Below are positions 8,698-17,911 of a DNA stretch of 64,000 bases, in pieces. Source of the DNA: Melioribacteraceae bacterium (GTDB lineage: Bacteria > Bacteroidota > Ignavibacteria > Ignavibacteriales > Melioribacteraceae). Numbering within the stretch: position 1 is the stretch's first letter; each line of letters begins with the position of its first letter. The DNA lies in contig CP129490.1 in NCBI GenBank assembly GCA_030584085.1, positions 2,265,511-2,329,510 of the forward strand, given 5' to 3'. The translations under genes and the position numbers were made by a program. Below the pieces are notes generated by a model. The model saw only the letters and a program-made list of their open reading frames with translations. It did no database searches and had not been told where the DNA came from.

Positions 8698-9239
8698 TTT
8701 ATCCTATCCGTGATCTTTGGTAAAAGCAATGCCAATTTTCTAACGCCTTTACTTACCGAATGAACCGAAATAGTTGCCCCACTTATCGCACTTATATCAC
8801 TTCCTACATTATAATTTGAATTACCATTTTTACCTTTGAATTGAGCATTCCAAGATTCGTTTCCGACAGCACCTCCATAAGGTTCACGGTATTTAACAAT
8901 AGAACTGTTTGCTATTTTTAGTTCTTTATCGAAGATGACCAGAAATGTTATCGGCATAGATTTTCCGTAAACATTATCAAGCAAGGCATAACCTTTTAAA
9001 TTATTACCTTGCTTAATCTTCCAGATATAAATTTCGTCGGCAAAGAACTTTTGCTTTACCTCGTTTTCAATCGAAGATTTCAAATCAGCCGGGATGTGGA
9101 ACTTTATCATCTCGTATTCCACATCCCCACCAAATAATTTTTCAATTGATTCTTCGGTATGATTACGGATATCATTTGCAAAGGTTAGAATAACTATAAA
9201 GTTTAATAGTAATAATATTTTTATCATACCAAATCTCAT
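8694..9239 (-). CDS. FMN-binding domain protein, probable covalently flavinylated periplasmic electron carrier
   Basis: A 181-residue exported protein: signal peptide (residues 1-21), then an FMN_bind domain. The flavinylation motif SGAT lies at residues 153-156 (AISGATISVHS), with Thr156 the expected site where ApbE attaches FMN, as in NqrC and RnfG. The Asp usual three residues before the motif is Ser here. The downstream pattern GYALLDNVYGKSMPITFLV matches the domain's central strands. The start overlaps the porin stop (TAATG) and the end overlaps the next gene by 4 bases, so the cassette is translationally coupled. It likely passes electrons between the membrane and an envelope acceptor. 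No apbE is in the window. Confidence 0.82.
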   Translation of the reverse strand: MRFGMIKILLLLNFIVILTFANDIRNHTEESIEKLFGGDVEYEMIKFHIPADLKSSIENEVKQKFFADEIYIWKIKQGNNLKGYALLDNVYGKSMPITFLVIFDKELKIANSSIVKYREPYGGAVGNESWNAQFKGKNGNSNYNVGSDISAISGATISVHSVSKGVRKLALLLPKITDRIK

Positions 9240-10303
9240 TAGAACATGTATCCTACACCCAGATTAAACAAATCGACTTTTGCATCATCTAATTGTCTTG
9301 TTCTTTGACCGTAGTCAACTTTAAACACTACTTGTTCAATCGGTTTTACAGAAAAACCAACCATCCATTTTTTGAAATGATATTGTTCTTCAATGTTACC
9401 GCCTGTTGTTGTAGAGTTTGCGGTATTATAATCTGTATATCGTGCAAATGGAATTATTTGTGTTTCTATACCTAAGAAATCAGAAATATTATAACCGAGA
9501 TCAAAATAATATCCGAATGAAGATTCAATAATTCCCGAATCATAATTGATATGTCCTATTTCAAAAGTGGCGTGTAAGTTATTTGCTATATATTGTGCAT
9601 GTCCTTCAATTAAAGTAATTGCATTATAAGTTGAATCTCCTTTTGCTTTGTTATATGTGAACGATGCACCGACTTTGAGTCCTGGTAAACCGAGATAATC
9701 TAATCTTGCATTGTATAAAAGTTGCTCGGCATCCGCATTAAATCCTTTCAATCTGCCTCCGCGAATTCCAGACGATGCACTGAAACCGTCGGCATCTAAT
9801 CCTTCCATAACGGAAATTTTGTAATCAAATCCTTCATAATTTCCATAAATAGCTAAACCGTTACCGAACCAAGTAGTAGGAATGATTCGACTATGATATT
9901 CCGGACGCTCGACACCAAAGAATAGTGGCGGCTCGTGGAATTCATTAATTAATCCCACTGAAGGCAAAATAACACCGGCTTGAAATCCGAACCAATCAGC
10001 GTGATGATAATTTACGTAAGCTTGTTCGAGTTCAAGTTCACCTTGTCCGTCTTGTACAAAATTATGTTCTAATTCGACCTCGGCTTTAAAGGACCATTTC
10101 TCAGACCAAGAATGGGAATAAAAAAGTACAAAACGATGAAAATCTAGTTTCTTACTAGTCTTGCCACCTTCAGGAGTTTCAACATTATAGTGTAACTCGC
10201 CATAGCCTCCAATTGTTGATTTTTGAGTGAAGAAATCAAAATCTTGTGCATTTAGTGAAACAATAAAAAGAAAAGTTAAAATATATTTGAAAATGGAACG
10301 CAT
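9239..10303 (-). CDS. phosphate-selective porin-like outer-membrane protein
   Basis: About 354 residues from the ATG at 10303, chosen because a ribosome binding site (AGAGGTC) precedes it and it gives a clean signal peptide (FKYILTFLFIVSLNAQ). The earlier in-frame start at 10330 is TTG with no such site. The mature protein is a long series of amphipathic strands, with GGYGELHYN near the N-terminus, WFGFQAGVILPSVGL, and a terminal NLGVGYMF strand. This is typical of OprO/OprP-like porins used for anion or metal-compound uptake. As first gene of the flavin cassette it may bring a substrate or acceptor into the periplasm. Substrate is unknown. Confidence 0.82.
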   Translation of the reverse strand: MRSIFKYILTFLFIVSLNAQDFDFFTQKSTIGGYGELHYNVETPEGGKTSKKLDFHRFVLFYSHSWSEKWSFKAEVELEHNFVQDGQGELELEQAYVNYHHADWFGFQAGVILPSVGLINEFHEPPLFFGVERPEYHSRIIPTTWFGNGLAIYGNYEGFDYKISVMEGLDADGFSASSGIRGGRLKGFNADAEQLLYNARLDYLGLPGLKVGASFTYNKAKGDSTYNAITLIEGHAQYIANNLHATFEIGHINYDSGIIESSFGYYFDLGYNISDFLGIETQIIPFARYTDYNTANSTTTGGNIEEQYHFKKWMVGFSVKPIEQVVFKVDYGQRTRQLDDAKVDLFNLGVGYMF

Positions 10304-10412
10304 AAATTGACCTCTGATTATTTTAAACAATGGTATTTTTATTTAGACCAAATATAAATAAGGAAATAAAATAATCCAAACAAAATTGTCTTTTTATGCA
10401 ATTATTTTTTTG

Positions 10413-11036
10413 TTAATCAAAATCGGTGGGTCTATTCGGGTCCTTCAAATGCGCAATGATGTGATCAATGTGTTTAATATTTGTTCGATTTTCGGAAAGT
10501 TGAGGAAGTTCATTGATTGAGAAAAATTTTACCTCCGGAGTTTCAAAACTTGGAGTTGCTTCACCGTCAATTATTTTACAGAGATAAACAATTTTTACCG
10601 CATGGAATAATTCCAAGCCACCGGATTTTCTATTAGCATCATAAACGCCTAGTACTTTTATTATTGCAACATCAAATCCACTTTCCTCTTTAGCTTCACG
10701 AATTGCGGCTTGTGATGGAATATCACCGACATCAGCCCAACCGCCGGGCATTGCCCATTTGCCGTCACTTGCTTCTTTTACTAATAGTAATTTTTCTTCT
10801 TTAATAATTGCTGTTCTAACATCGACCTTAGGCGTTGCGTAACCTTTTTGATCTAAAAATATTTCTATAAGCTCTGTTTCATTTAGTTTTGAATGTTCCG
10901 AAATAATTTCTGCTGCAATTTTTTCTAACTTCCTGTTTCTCTCCACATCATATTCATTATGTGCAAATTCCAAACCGGTTTGGCTGATTGCTTGTATTCT
11001 TCGCGCCCAATCAAGCCACTTAATATTTTTAGTCAT
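10413..11036 (-). CDS. Nudix hydrolase with N-terminal helical domain
   Basis: A 207-residue protein. Residues 1-60 form the helical Nudix N-terminal domain (WLDWARRIQAISQTGLEFA), followed by a Nudix fold whose box runs from Gly99 to Phe121, with AIREAKEESGF as the metal-binding helix. The first Glu of the canonical box is Asp105 here, a conservative change. Relatives hydrolyse nucleoside diphosphate derivatives such as ADP-ribose or CDP-choline. The exact substrate is not predictable. It lies 3 bases downstream of msrB, so both belong to one unit, possibly for repair of damaged metabolites and proteins. Confidence 0.88.
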   Translation of the reverse strand: MTKNIKWLDWARRIQAISQTGLEFAHNEYDVERNRKLEKIAAEIISEHSKLNETELIEIFLDQKGYATPKVDVRTAIIKEEKLLLVKEASDGKWAMPGGWADVGDIPSQAAIREAKEESGFDVAIIKVLGVYDANRKSGGLELFHAVKIVYLCKIIDGEATPSFETPEVKFFSINELPQLSENRTNIKHIDHIIAHLKDPNRPTDFD

Positions 11037-11039
11037 AGT

Positions 11040-11438
11040 TTACTTTGATTTATGAAATTTTAGAGAGGCTGAGTTGATGCAATATCTTAATCCGGTTGGT
11101 TTAGGACCATCCGGAAAAACATGACCAAGATGACCACCACATTTTGAGCAAGTCACTTCCGTTCTAGTCATTCCAAAAGCTTTATCTTCATGAAGCTCAA
11201 CAACATTTTGATTAACCGGTTTCCAATAACTTGGCCAACCGCTGCCGGATTCATATTTAGTTTCAGAGCTGAATAATTCTTGTCCGCATCCAGCGCAGAG
11301 ATAAATACCAGATTCTTCATTCTTGTAATACTCTCCGGTAAATGCTCGTTCAGTACCTTTTTGGCGAAGAATTCTAAATTGCTCGGGTGTTAATTCGTTT
11401 TGCCATTCAGCTTCGGATTTATTTAGTTTTTCTTTCAT
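11040..11438 (-). CDS. msrB: peptide-methionine (R)-S-oxide reductase
   Basis: A 132-residue stand-alone MsrB that reduces methionine-R-sulfoxide in proteins using thioredoxin. Four zinc cysteines are present in two CxxC pairs (LCAGCGQ and CSKCGGH). The substrate pocket motif GSGWPSYW and the catalytic Cys in [11 protein letters not shown] complete the family signature. Length is normal and no MsrA domain is fused. It sits in a row of minus-strand genes (FAD protein, SPOR protein, msrB, Nudix) with very short gaps. Confidence 0.96.
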   Translation of the reverse strand: MKEKLNKSEAEWQNELTPEQFRILRQKGTERAFTGEYYKNEESGIYLCAGCGQELFSSETKYESGSGWPSYWKPVNQNVVELHEDKAFGMTRTEVTCSKCGGHLGHVFPDGPKPTGLRYCINSASLKFHKSK

Positions 11439-11443
11439 TGGGT

Positions 11444-12475
11444 TTACAAATTATTATTTCGTTTATAATTTTGAGCTTCTTCAAGTGTATCAAAATAACC
11501 GACTCTAACTCTGTACCATGTACCTCTTCCGGGAAGATCAACTTGCATTAAGAATGCCTCATGCCCGTCTTTTTGCTTATCTTCTACAAGTTTTTCTGCA
11601 ATATTCTTTTCTCGCCATGATGATAATTGGATAACATATTTAATTCCATCACTCCAAATATTTCCTCTAACATTTGCATCCGAAGTTTCATCGTACTTTG
11701 TTTTTGATTTTGAAGGCTTTTTAGCATCCAAATTAATATTACTCAGATCGGATTTATTTGAAGGTGGGTTTACTGCTGGTTTCATCGATTCATTCATTTT
11801 TGTTTCTTCAAGTTTCTTTTCTCTTAATTCTCGATTTGCCGCAGCTAATGAATCACGTTTTTCTATTGTCTTCTTATTTGCTTCATCAATTAACGCTATA
11901 TTTTGTTCGGGAGAAATTATAATCGGTCCGGATGGTTGAATTGTTGTATCGGAAGATGTGGGTTGACTTTGTGGAGCAGTTCTCTGATTCTCTTTTGAAA
12001 AATCTGTGTTCGCTAAGTATTCACTTGACTCTACTTCCAATTTTCCAGTTGTTTTATAAGTGAATGCTTTTTGATACAATGATTCAATAGAAGACCCCGG
12101 TTGAATAGGATATTCAAAGCTATCTTCGCCGCCTGTTATTCTTGGTGGTGCAGATTCGCCAATTATTCTGTTACTTTTATCATAATAAAGTGTTCCTATA
12201 ACCGAATAAGTTTTCGTGACATTGTTAAACAGCAAATTGCTTTTAATCTGTAAAACTTCTTCAGTAAAAGGAGTAACTCGTTGTGGAGTTCTAAAAATTG
12301 AGAGTCCCCAAACCGATAGTTGATTATCATAAGTTTTAATTGCGGAAGTATCCAAATAGACTATTCTATCCTGCAGATCTTGAATGATAACCCACTTTTT
12401 AGCGGGAGATGTTTGTGCATATACTATCGAGAATAAAATTAAAAACGGTAATATTCTTCTTATCATTTTCTTCAT
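11444..12475 (-). CDS. exported protein with C-terminal SPOR domain
   Basis: About 343 residues when started at the ATG at 12475, which gives a signal peptide ([20 protein letters not shown]). The longer reading frame begins at a TTG inside the upstream gene. The middle is low-complexity and Ser/Lys/Pro-rich, with no recognised domain apart from a surface-adhesin-like N-terminal part ([19 protein letters not shown]). The C-terminal 65 residues ([20 protein letters not shown] through [16 protein letters not shown]) form a SPOR peptidoglycan-binding domain. SPOR proteins bind glycan strands stripped of stem peptides, often at the division site. A role in the envelope or division is likely. Confidence 0.78.
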   Translation of the reverse strand: MKKMIRRILPFLILFSIVYAQTSPAKKWVIIQDLQDRIVYLDTSAIKTYDNQLSVWGLSIFRTPQRVTPFTEEVLQIKSNLLFNNVTKTYSVIGTLYYDKSNRIIGESAPPRITGGEDSFEYPIQPGSSIESLYQKAFTYKTTGKLEVESSEYLANTDFSKENQRTAPQSQPTSSDTTIQPSGPIIISPEQNIALIDEANKKTIEKRDSLAAANRELREKKLEETKMNESMKPAVNPPSNKSDLSNINLDAKKPSKSKTKYDETSDANVRGNIWSDGIKYVIQLSSWREKNIAEKLVEDKQKDGHEAFLMQVDLPGRGTWYRVRVGYFDTLEEAQNYKRNNNL

Positions 12476-12525
12476 CTCAAATGAATGATAATAAATGTAC
12501 TTAAAAAAAAAGATATGAGAAAGTC

Positions 12526-14085
12526 TCAAGAGATCGCAACGTACTTTACAACTGCCTCAGCACAGCGCTCACCGTCTATCGCGGCTGATACTATTCCTCC
12601 GGCATAACCGGCTCCTTCACCGGAAGGAAATAATCCGTTCACTTCGGGATGCATTAAAGTATTAACTTCGCGAGGAATTCGAATCGGTGAGCTTGTTCGA
12701 GTTTCAGCAGCAAGTATTTGAGCTTCGTTTGTATAGTACCCTTTCATTTTTTTATCGAATTCAATCAAACTTTGTCTTATGCGATCGCCTATATTTCTGG
12801 GAAGAATATCATGCAACGGAGAACTAACTGTTCCGGGAATATATGAAGTATCCGGAAGAGAACTTGAGAATATTCCATTTACAAAATCAGTTATTCTTTG
12901 TGCAGGTGCACTTTGGGTTTTTCCACCGGAATTGTATGCTAAATTCTCGACATATTTTTGATATTCTAATCCGGCAAATATTCCATGCTCAGAAAAATCT
13001 TTCCAATCATTTTCATCAATCGAAACAACCAAGCCGGAATTTGCAAATGGTGAATCTCTTCTTGAGACGGACATCCCATTGAGAACTAATTCATTTTTAT
13101 CGGTTGATGCCGGTATAATAATTCCGCCTGGACACATACAAAACGAGTAAACTCCCTTTCCATCAACTTGACAAGTTAAACTATAATTTGAGGCGGGTAA
13201 ATTTTTGTGCCGAATTTTCATTTTATATTGAATTGAATCAATCAATTGTTGAGGGTGTTCAATTCTTACACCCATCGCAAATGATTTTGCTTCAAGTAAA
13301 ATTTTTTTTTTATGAAGTAAATAATATATATCTCTCGCTGAATGTCCGGTTGCAATTATTACCGCATCACTTAAGATATCCTTTTCATTATTTACTATAA
13401 CACCTTTTGTTTTACCGGCTTCGATTAATATATCGGTCACTTTCGAATCAAAATGAATTTCACCACCATTATTGATGATTGTTTCTCTTATTGCTTGAAC
13501 AACCTTAGGTAATCTGTTAGATCCGATATGCGGATGTGCATCAATTAATATTTCATTCTGTGAACCGTGTTGAACCAGTAAGTTAAGAATTCGCTTTACA
13601 TCACCCCGCTTAGTTGATCTAGTATAAAGTTTGCCATCACTGTAAGTGCCTGCACCGCCTTCTCCAAAACAATAATTTGAATCCGGATTAACTTCATGGA
13701 ACTGTTGGATTGCTCGTAAATCTTTTCTTCTATCACGAACATTTTTACCTCTCTCAAAAATTACCGGTTTAATTCCGAGTTCAATTAATCTCAAAGCGGC
13801 AAAAAGTCCGGCCGGTCCGCTGCCAATAATAGCAACTGTTTTTTTTGAGTTTACGGGGATGAAATTTATAGGTTGAAAAATATCTTTAGGTTGTTCGTTT
13901 ATATAAACTATTGATCTTAATTTGTATAAAGGAGTTTTACTTCTAGCGTCAATTGACTTTTTTACAATCTGCACTGTTGTAATTTCTGATGGATTTAGAT
14001 GAAGTTTTTTGGCGGCGAGATTAGTTCTGTATGAATAATCTTCAATAAAATCCGGATGAATGGTGAGATCGATTTCTTTTTTCAT
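12526..14085 (-). CDS. FAD-dependent oxidoreductase (uncharacterised dehydrogenase family, COG2509 type)
   Basis: A 519-residue flavoprotein. An N-terminal domain (about residues 1-78) precedes the dinucleotide fold with VAIIGSGPAGLFAALRL. This is followed by FERGKNVRDRRKD, the family motif YCFGEGGAGTYSDGKLYTR, and a second FAD contact near the C-terminus (LFPSGEGAGYAGGIVSAAIDG). Members of this family are widespread but their reaction is unknown. One suggestion for relatives is reduction of unsaturated substrates or a metabolic repair role. There is no obvious partner. The downstream SPOR gene starts about 50 bases on. Confidence 0.85.
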   Translation of the reverse strand: MKKEIDLTIHPDFIEDYSYRTNLAAKKLHLNPSEITTVQIVKKSIDARSKTPLYKLRSIVYINEQPKDIFQPINFIPVNSKKTVAIIGSGPAGLFAALRLIELGIKPVIFERGKNVRDRRKDLRAIQQFHEVNPDSNYCFGEGGAGTYSDGKLYTRSTKRGDVKRILNLLVQHGSQNEILIDAHPHIGSNRLPKVVQAIRETIINNGGEIHFDSKVTDILIEAGKTKGVIVNNEKDILSDAVIIATGHSARDIYYLLHKKKILLEAKSFAMGVRIEHPQQLIDSIQYKMKIRHKNLPASNYSLTCQVDGKGVYSFCMCPGGIIIPASTDKNELVLNGMSVSRRDSPFANSGLVVSIDENDWKDFSEHGIFAGLEYQKYVENLAYNSGGKTQSAPAQRITDFVNGIFSSSLPDTSYIPGTVSSPLHDILPRNIGDRIRQSLIEFDKKMKGYYTNEAQILAAETRTSSPIRIPREVNTLMHPEVNGLFPSGEGAGYAGGIVSAAIDGERCAEAVVKYVAIS

Positions 14086-14137
14086 TCTGTCCCCTATTTA
14101 TGAGGAATAGTGAAAAATTATTATTTATTTATGAAAA

Positions 14138-14929
14138 TTAGTACGTAGATTTAATTTGTCCGCCATCAACTTGAAGAGTAACCCCGGTGATGTAACCGGC
14201 TTTATCCGATGCAAGAAATGCGATTGCGGCTCCCATTTCTTCGGGCGTTCCTAATCTCTTTACTGGATTACTTTTCGCCATTTGGGCTAGAATCTCTTTT
14301 TGAGATACATTTTCCTTTTCTGCTCTTTTCACTGCAAGTTCATAGAGACGAGATGTTAAAATGAATCCCGGTGCAATATTATTAACAGTTATACCGAATT
14401 CACCATACTGTTGACTAATTGTTTTTGCAAAGGCTGTAACCGCACTTCTAAATGAATTTGATAATATTAAATTATCAACCGGCTGTTTAACCGAAAGTGA
14501 AGTCAAGTTTATTATTCTGCCCCATTTGTTCTTTTTCATTTCCGGCAGCACTAATTTTGTAAACTGCACTGTACTCATCAACACTTGATTATATGCATCA
14601 TCCCAATTTGTAGAATTCAATTCATCAAAATAACCTGGTTTTGGACCACCGCAATTGTTTACTAGAATATCAATTGTGCCGAATTTATTTTTCACATTTT
14701 CGACAACATTATTAATATCCGATAATTTGTTGATATCACATACGATCCAAAATGGTTCTATTCCGGTCTGAATTTTTATATCGCCTGCCGCTTCGATCAA
14801 ATTTTGTTCATTACTTGAACAAATAGCAACATTACAGCCTTCCTTAATTAATTCGATTGCGGCTGCTTTGCCGATTCCTTGACTGGCAGCAACTACTAAA
14901 GCCGTTTTATTTTTAATTCCTAAATCCAT
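14138..14929 (-). CDS. short-chain dehydrogenase/reductase-like protein with altered active site
   Basis: A 263-residue SDR fold. The cofactor loop reads VVAASQGIG rather than the usual TGxxxGIG, and the NNCGG strand is intact. The catalytic Ser is at 144 (NLTSLSV), but the Tyr and Lys of the YxxxK pair are Ser157 and Arg161 (SNSFR). It therefore belongs to the beta-ketoacyl reductase-like SDR subgroup known to lack the standard tetrad. Whether it is an oxidoreductase is uncertain. The C-terminal substrate loop and VTLQVDGG end are typical. The gene follows marC by 5 bases and is cotranscribed with it. Confidence 0.85.
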   Translation of the reverse strand: MDLGIKNKTALVVAASQGIGKAAAIELIKEGCNVAICSSNEQNLIEAAGDIKIQTGIEPFWIVCDINKLSDINNVVENVKNKFGTIDILVNNCGGPKPGYFDELNSTNWDDAYNQVLMSTVQFTKLVLPEMKKNKWGRIINLTSLSVKQPVDNLILSNSFRSAVTAFAKTISQQYGEFGITVNNIAPGFILTSRLYELAVKRAEKENVSQKEILAQMAKSNPVKRLGTPEEMGAAIAFLASDKAGYITGVTLQVDGGQIKSTY

Positions 14930-14934
14930 ATTAA

Positions 14935-15531
14935 CTAAAATCCTGTTATAACTTCACTAATGCCTTCGCGAATCATCATTATAGCATACGCAGATAAAAG
15001 CAAAGAAGCAATTTTCGCGAATGCTTTTGATCCTCCAACTCCTATAGCTTTTGTAATCCATTTTGCATTGATCAACACTAAAAGTACGATTAAGAAGTTT
15101 CCTGTCAAAGAAAGAACAGTTATTGTATAACCAAATTTATCTGCTAAAATTAATATAGTTGTTAAAGCAGCGGGTCCCATAATAAGCGGAATACCTAATG
15201 GAACAATTCCAATATGTTCGCCGGGTGATCTTCTTGTTTCGGAAGATGATAAAATATCATGAACACTAAGCACCAAAAGTATCAATCCACCAGCGATTCT
15301 AAAATCATTAATTGTGATTCCAAGAAATCTAAGTATTGCTTTTCCACTTACGAGGAACACGACAGCTACAATGAATGCAGTTAATAGTGCTTGAATGATC
15401 AACTGTTTTCTTTGATGACTTGACACATCATGAGTGTAACCCATGAACACAGGTGCTGTCCCGATAATATCCATTGCAACAAAGAGTGGTATGAACGCCA
15501 ATAAAAAGTTATCTATACTAATGATTTCCAT
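14935..15531 (-). CDS. MarC family integral membrane protein
   Basis: About 198 residues from the ATG at 15531, chosen for its ribosome binding site (CGGAG, eight bases upstream) over an upstream TTG. Six predicted membrane helices are present, with the family motifs FVAMDIIGTAPVF, FRIAGGLILLVLS and VPLGIPLIMGPAALTTI. MarC/YhcE (UPF0056) proteins are inner-membrane proteins of unsettled function; the early link to multidrug resistance was not upheld. A hairpin terminator separates it from ackA upstream. Confidence 0.9.
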   Translation of the reverse strand: MEIISIDNFLLAFIPLFVAMDIIGTAPVFMGYTHDVSSHQRKQLIIQALLTAFIVAVVFLVSGKAILRFLGITINDFRIAGGLILLVLSVHDILSSSETRRSPGEHIGIVPLGIPLIMGPAALTTILILADKFGYTITVLSLTGNFLIVLLVLINAKWITKAIGVGGSKAFAKIASLLLSAYAIMMIREGISEVITGF

Positions 15532-15555
15532 AAAAACTCCGTTCAAAATAAAATT

Positions 15556-15587
15556 AGGGGTTGCCTTAATTATCAAGACAACCCCCT
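15556..15587 (-). terminator. terminator after acetate kinase gene
   Basis: GGGGTTG and CAACCCC form a 7-bp GC-rich stem with inner pairing, followed on the minus strand by TAATTTTATTTT. It lies between the ackA stop and the marC start. Confidence 0.6.
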
Positions 15588-15616
15588 TCTTCCATCACAA
15601 AATTAATTATTATTTT

Positions 15617-16846
15617 TTAATTAAACTTAACTTCTTGAGCTGATTTCTTCTGTGCAGTAACAATCTCTTCGGTATCCAGTGCAATAACTAACTCTTCATT
15701 TGTCGGGATTCTTAGAACTGCAGCTTTTGAATCACTGGTTGAAATGACCATCTCTCCTTTTACATTTTCATTCAGTTTATCGTCTAATTTGATACCGAGA
15801 TAATCCATATTTTCACAAACATATTTTCTAACTTTTATAGAATTTTCGCCAATCCCACCGGTAAAGACTAACGCATCTAAGCCACCCATAGCAGCGGTAT
15901 AAGCACCGACATACTTTTTAATTCTATATGTAAAAACTTCGAAGGCATTTTTTGCACGCTTTACATCTTGATCGACTGCATTTTCAATTTCTCTCATATC
16001 ACTGCTTTCACCGCTTAAGCCAATAAGACCGCTGTGTTTATTCATTAGAGTGTTTGCTTCGGAAAGCGTTAATCCTTCTTTGCCCATGATATATAGAATG
16101 ACCGAGGGATCCATATCACCGACTCTTGTTCCCATCAATAAACCTTCGAGCGGTGTAAATCCCATTGTTGTATCAATAGATTTACCTTGATCAATTGCAG
16201 CCATACTGCAGCCGTTACCAAGATGAGCTGTAATTATTTTTAATCTGTCATAAGGTTTATTCAAAATATCCGCTGCTCGTAATGCAACATATCTATGTGA
16301 TGTCCCATGGAAACCATATCGACGAATTTTATATTTTTTATATAATTCATAAGGAATCCCATAGAGATAAGCTTTTGGAGGCATTTTAGAATGGAACGCC
16401 GTATCAAAAACTCCGCACTGAGGAGTATTAGGAAGATGTTTCTTGGCAGCTTCAATACCTTTTATGTTCGGAGGATTATGAAGCGGAGCAAGTTCAATAT
16501 TTTCTTTCAAGGCATTCATTACACTATCTGTTATCAAAACTGAACCGGAGAATGTTTCACCACCATGAACAACTCTATGGCCAACTGCGTCAATTTCATT
16601 TTTGTCTTTTATAACACCATGATTTGGGCTAAGCAACACTGCAATTACATATTCAATCGCAATTGTGTGATCTAAGATTTCACCGACAATTCGAATCTTT
16701 TCTTTTCCATGTGGCTGATGCGTCAACACTGCACTGCTCATACCAATACGTTCTACCTGTCCTTTTGCTAAAGCAACTTTTTCAATTGTGTCAATAAACT
16801 GATACTTAATCGAGGAACTACCGCAATTCAAAACTAAGATTTTCAT
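15617..16846 (-). CDS. ackA: acetate kinase
   Basis: A 409-residue ASKHA-fold kinase converting acetyl phosphate plus ADP to acetate plus ATP. Signature motifs are the N-terminal phosphate loop (LVLNCGSSSIKY), GHRVVHGGE, RYGFHGTSHRYVA, the central TTMGFTPLEGLLMGTR and the C-terminal GGIGENS. It gives substrate-level ATP formation in fermentation, and could complete an acyl-CoA route from a microcompartment if a phosphotransacylase lies elsewhere; none is in the window. The hydroxyacyl-CoA dehydrogenase gene is immediately upstream (18-base gap), so the two probably form an operon. Confidence 0.97.
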   Translation of the reverse strand: MKILVLNCGSSSIKYQFIDTIEKVALAKGQVERIGMSSAVLTHQPHGKEKIRIVGEILDHTIAIEYVIAVLLSPNHGVIKDKNEIDAVGHRVVHGGETFSGSVLITDSVMNALKENIELAPLHNPPNIKGIEAAKKHLPNTPQCGVFDTAFHSKMPPKAYLYGIPYELYKKYKIRRYGFHGTSHRYVALRAADILNKPYDRLKIITAHLGNGCSMAAIDQGKSIDTTMGFTPLEGLLMGTRVGDMDPSVILYIMGKEGLTLSEANTLMNKHSGLIGLSGESSDMREIENAVDQDVKRAKNAFEVFTYRIKKYVGAYTAAMGGLDALVFTGGIGENSIKVRKYVCENMDYLGIKLDDKLNENVKGEMVISTSDSKAAVLRIPTNEELVIALDTEEIVTAQKKSAQEVKFN

Positions 16847-16864
16847 TTTTTCACCATGTTTGCA

Positions 16865-17800
16865 TTAATTTAATTTTTTTCCGTCTTCATCATACTTAAA
16901 GAAACCTTCACCGGTTTTACGGCCAAGTTTTCTTTCTCGAACTAACTTGCGAATTATTGGACAAGGCCTGTAGCGAGGTTCACCGAGTGTTCCCCATAAT
17001 TGTTCCATCCACATTAATACTTCGTCCAATCCCATGCTGTCTGCCATCTCAAGCGGACCGACTTTGAAATCGTATCCCAACTTCATAGCTGTATCTATAT
17101 CGTTTGCGGATGCGACACCTTCCAATAAAATATACATTGCTTCATTTAGCAACGGTACAATTGCTCTTGTTGTTACAAAGCCGGGATATTCATAAACTTC
17201 AACAGGAGTTTTACCGATTTTAGCCGCAAAGCTTTTTGTTATTGCAACAGTTTTTTCTGAAGTTTCTAATGCTTTAACAACTTCAACTAAAGCAACTTTT
17301 GGAACCGGATTTAGAAAGTGCATACCAATAATCTTATCTTTACGATTTGTAACTTCAGCAATTTTGGTTAAACTAAGTGTTGATGTGTTTGATACAAGAA
17401 TTGTATCAGGTTGTGCAAGTTCATCCATTTTGCTGAATAACAATCTCTTTAATTGGAAATTTTCATCAACTGCTTCAATTACCATATCGCAGTCAGCAAT
17501 TTCGTTAATGTCAGTACTCCATTTAATTCTGCCGAGAATTGATTTCATTTCACTTTCAGTCATTGCCCAGCGAGCAATTTCTCTCTTCATTGATGTCCTT
17601 AAATCCTCTTGAGCCGATTCTAAATGATCAGCATCTTTCTCAATAATTAAGACATCAAGTCCGGCTGCCGAAACTGTTTGGGCAATACCTTGTCCCATTA
17701 ATCCTGCACCAATAATAGCCACATATTCAATTCTATCTTCCTCTTCAATTTTCTGAACGTCACCAAGAAGATCCTCTAATTTTAGTTTGTCATCTGCCAT
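16865..17800 (-). CDS. 3-hydroxyacyl-CoA (3-hydroxybutyryl-CoA) dehydrogenase
   Basis: About 311 residues from the ATG at 17800, which has an AAAAGGAAAA ribosome binding site. The longer frame opens with TTG. The Rossmann motif VAIIGAGLMGQGIAQ is at about residues 29-43, followed by the catalytic His (KIIGMHFLNPVPKVALVE) and the C-terminal helical domain ending GRKTGEGFFKYD. It oxidises L-3-hydroxyacyl-CoA with NAD, as in butyrate metabolism or beta-oxidation. The Rossmann fold is preceded by about 25 extra residues (DDKLKLEDLLGDVQKIEEE) that could form an amphipathic helix, unusual for the family. It precedes ackA in the same unit. Confidence 0.92.
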   Translation of the reverse strand: MADDKLKLEDLLGDVQKIEEEDRIEYVAIIGAGLMGQGIAQTVSAAGLDVLIIEKDADHLESAQEDLRTSMKREIARWAMTESEMKSILGRIKWSTDINEIADCDMVIEAVDENFQLKRLLFSKMDELAQPDTILVSNTSTLSLTKIAEVTNRKDKIIGMHFLNPVPKVALVEVVKALETSEKTVAITKSFAAKIGKTPVEVYEYPGFVTTRAIVPLLNEAMYILLEGVASANDIDTAMKLGYDFKVGPLEMADSMGLDEVLMWMEQLWGTLGEPRYRPCPIIRKLVRERKLGRKTGEGFFKYDEDGKKLN

Positions 17801-17858
17801 TGAATTTTCCTTTTCTTCTATAAAAGACAAAATGTTTGAATAAAATAATCTAAAAGAA

Positions 17859-17877
17859 GTGGCAAAATCTATGCCAC
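17859..17877 (-). terminator. probable terminator after ABC permease gene
   Basis: GTGGCA (17859-17864) and TGCCAC (17872-17877) form a 6-bp stem with a 7-base loop, followed on the minus strand by a T-rich run. It separates the ABC exporter genes from the dehydrogenase gene. Confidence 0.5.
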
Positions 17878-17911
17878 GTAAATTATTCTATTAAACTACT
17901 TTAGAGTAATT

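Noticed and set aside
10304-10330. Longer N-terminus for the porin from the TTG at 10330
   Set aside because: The ATG at 10303 has a good ribosome binding site and gives a normal signal peptide; the extra residues would spoil it.
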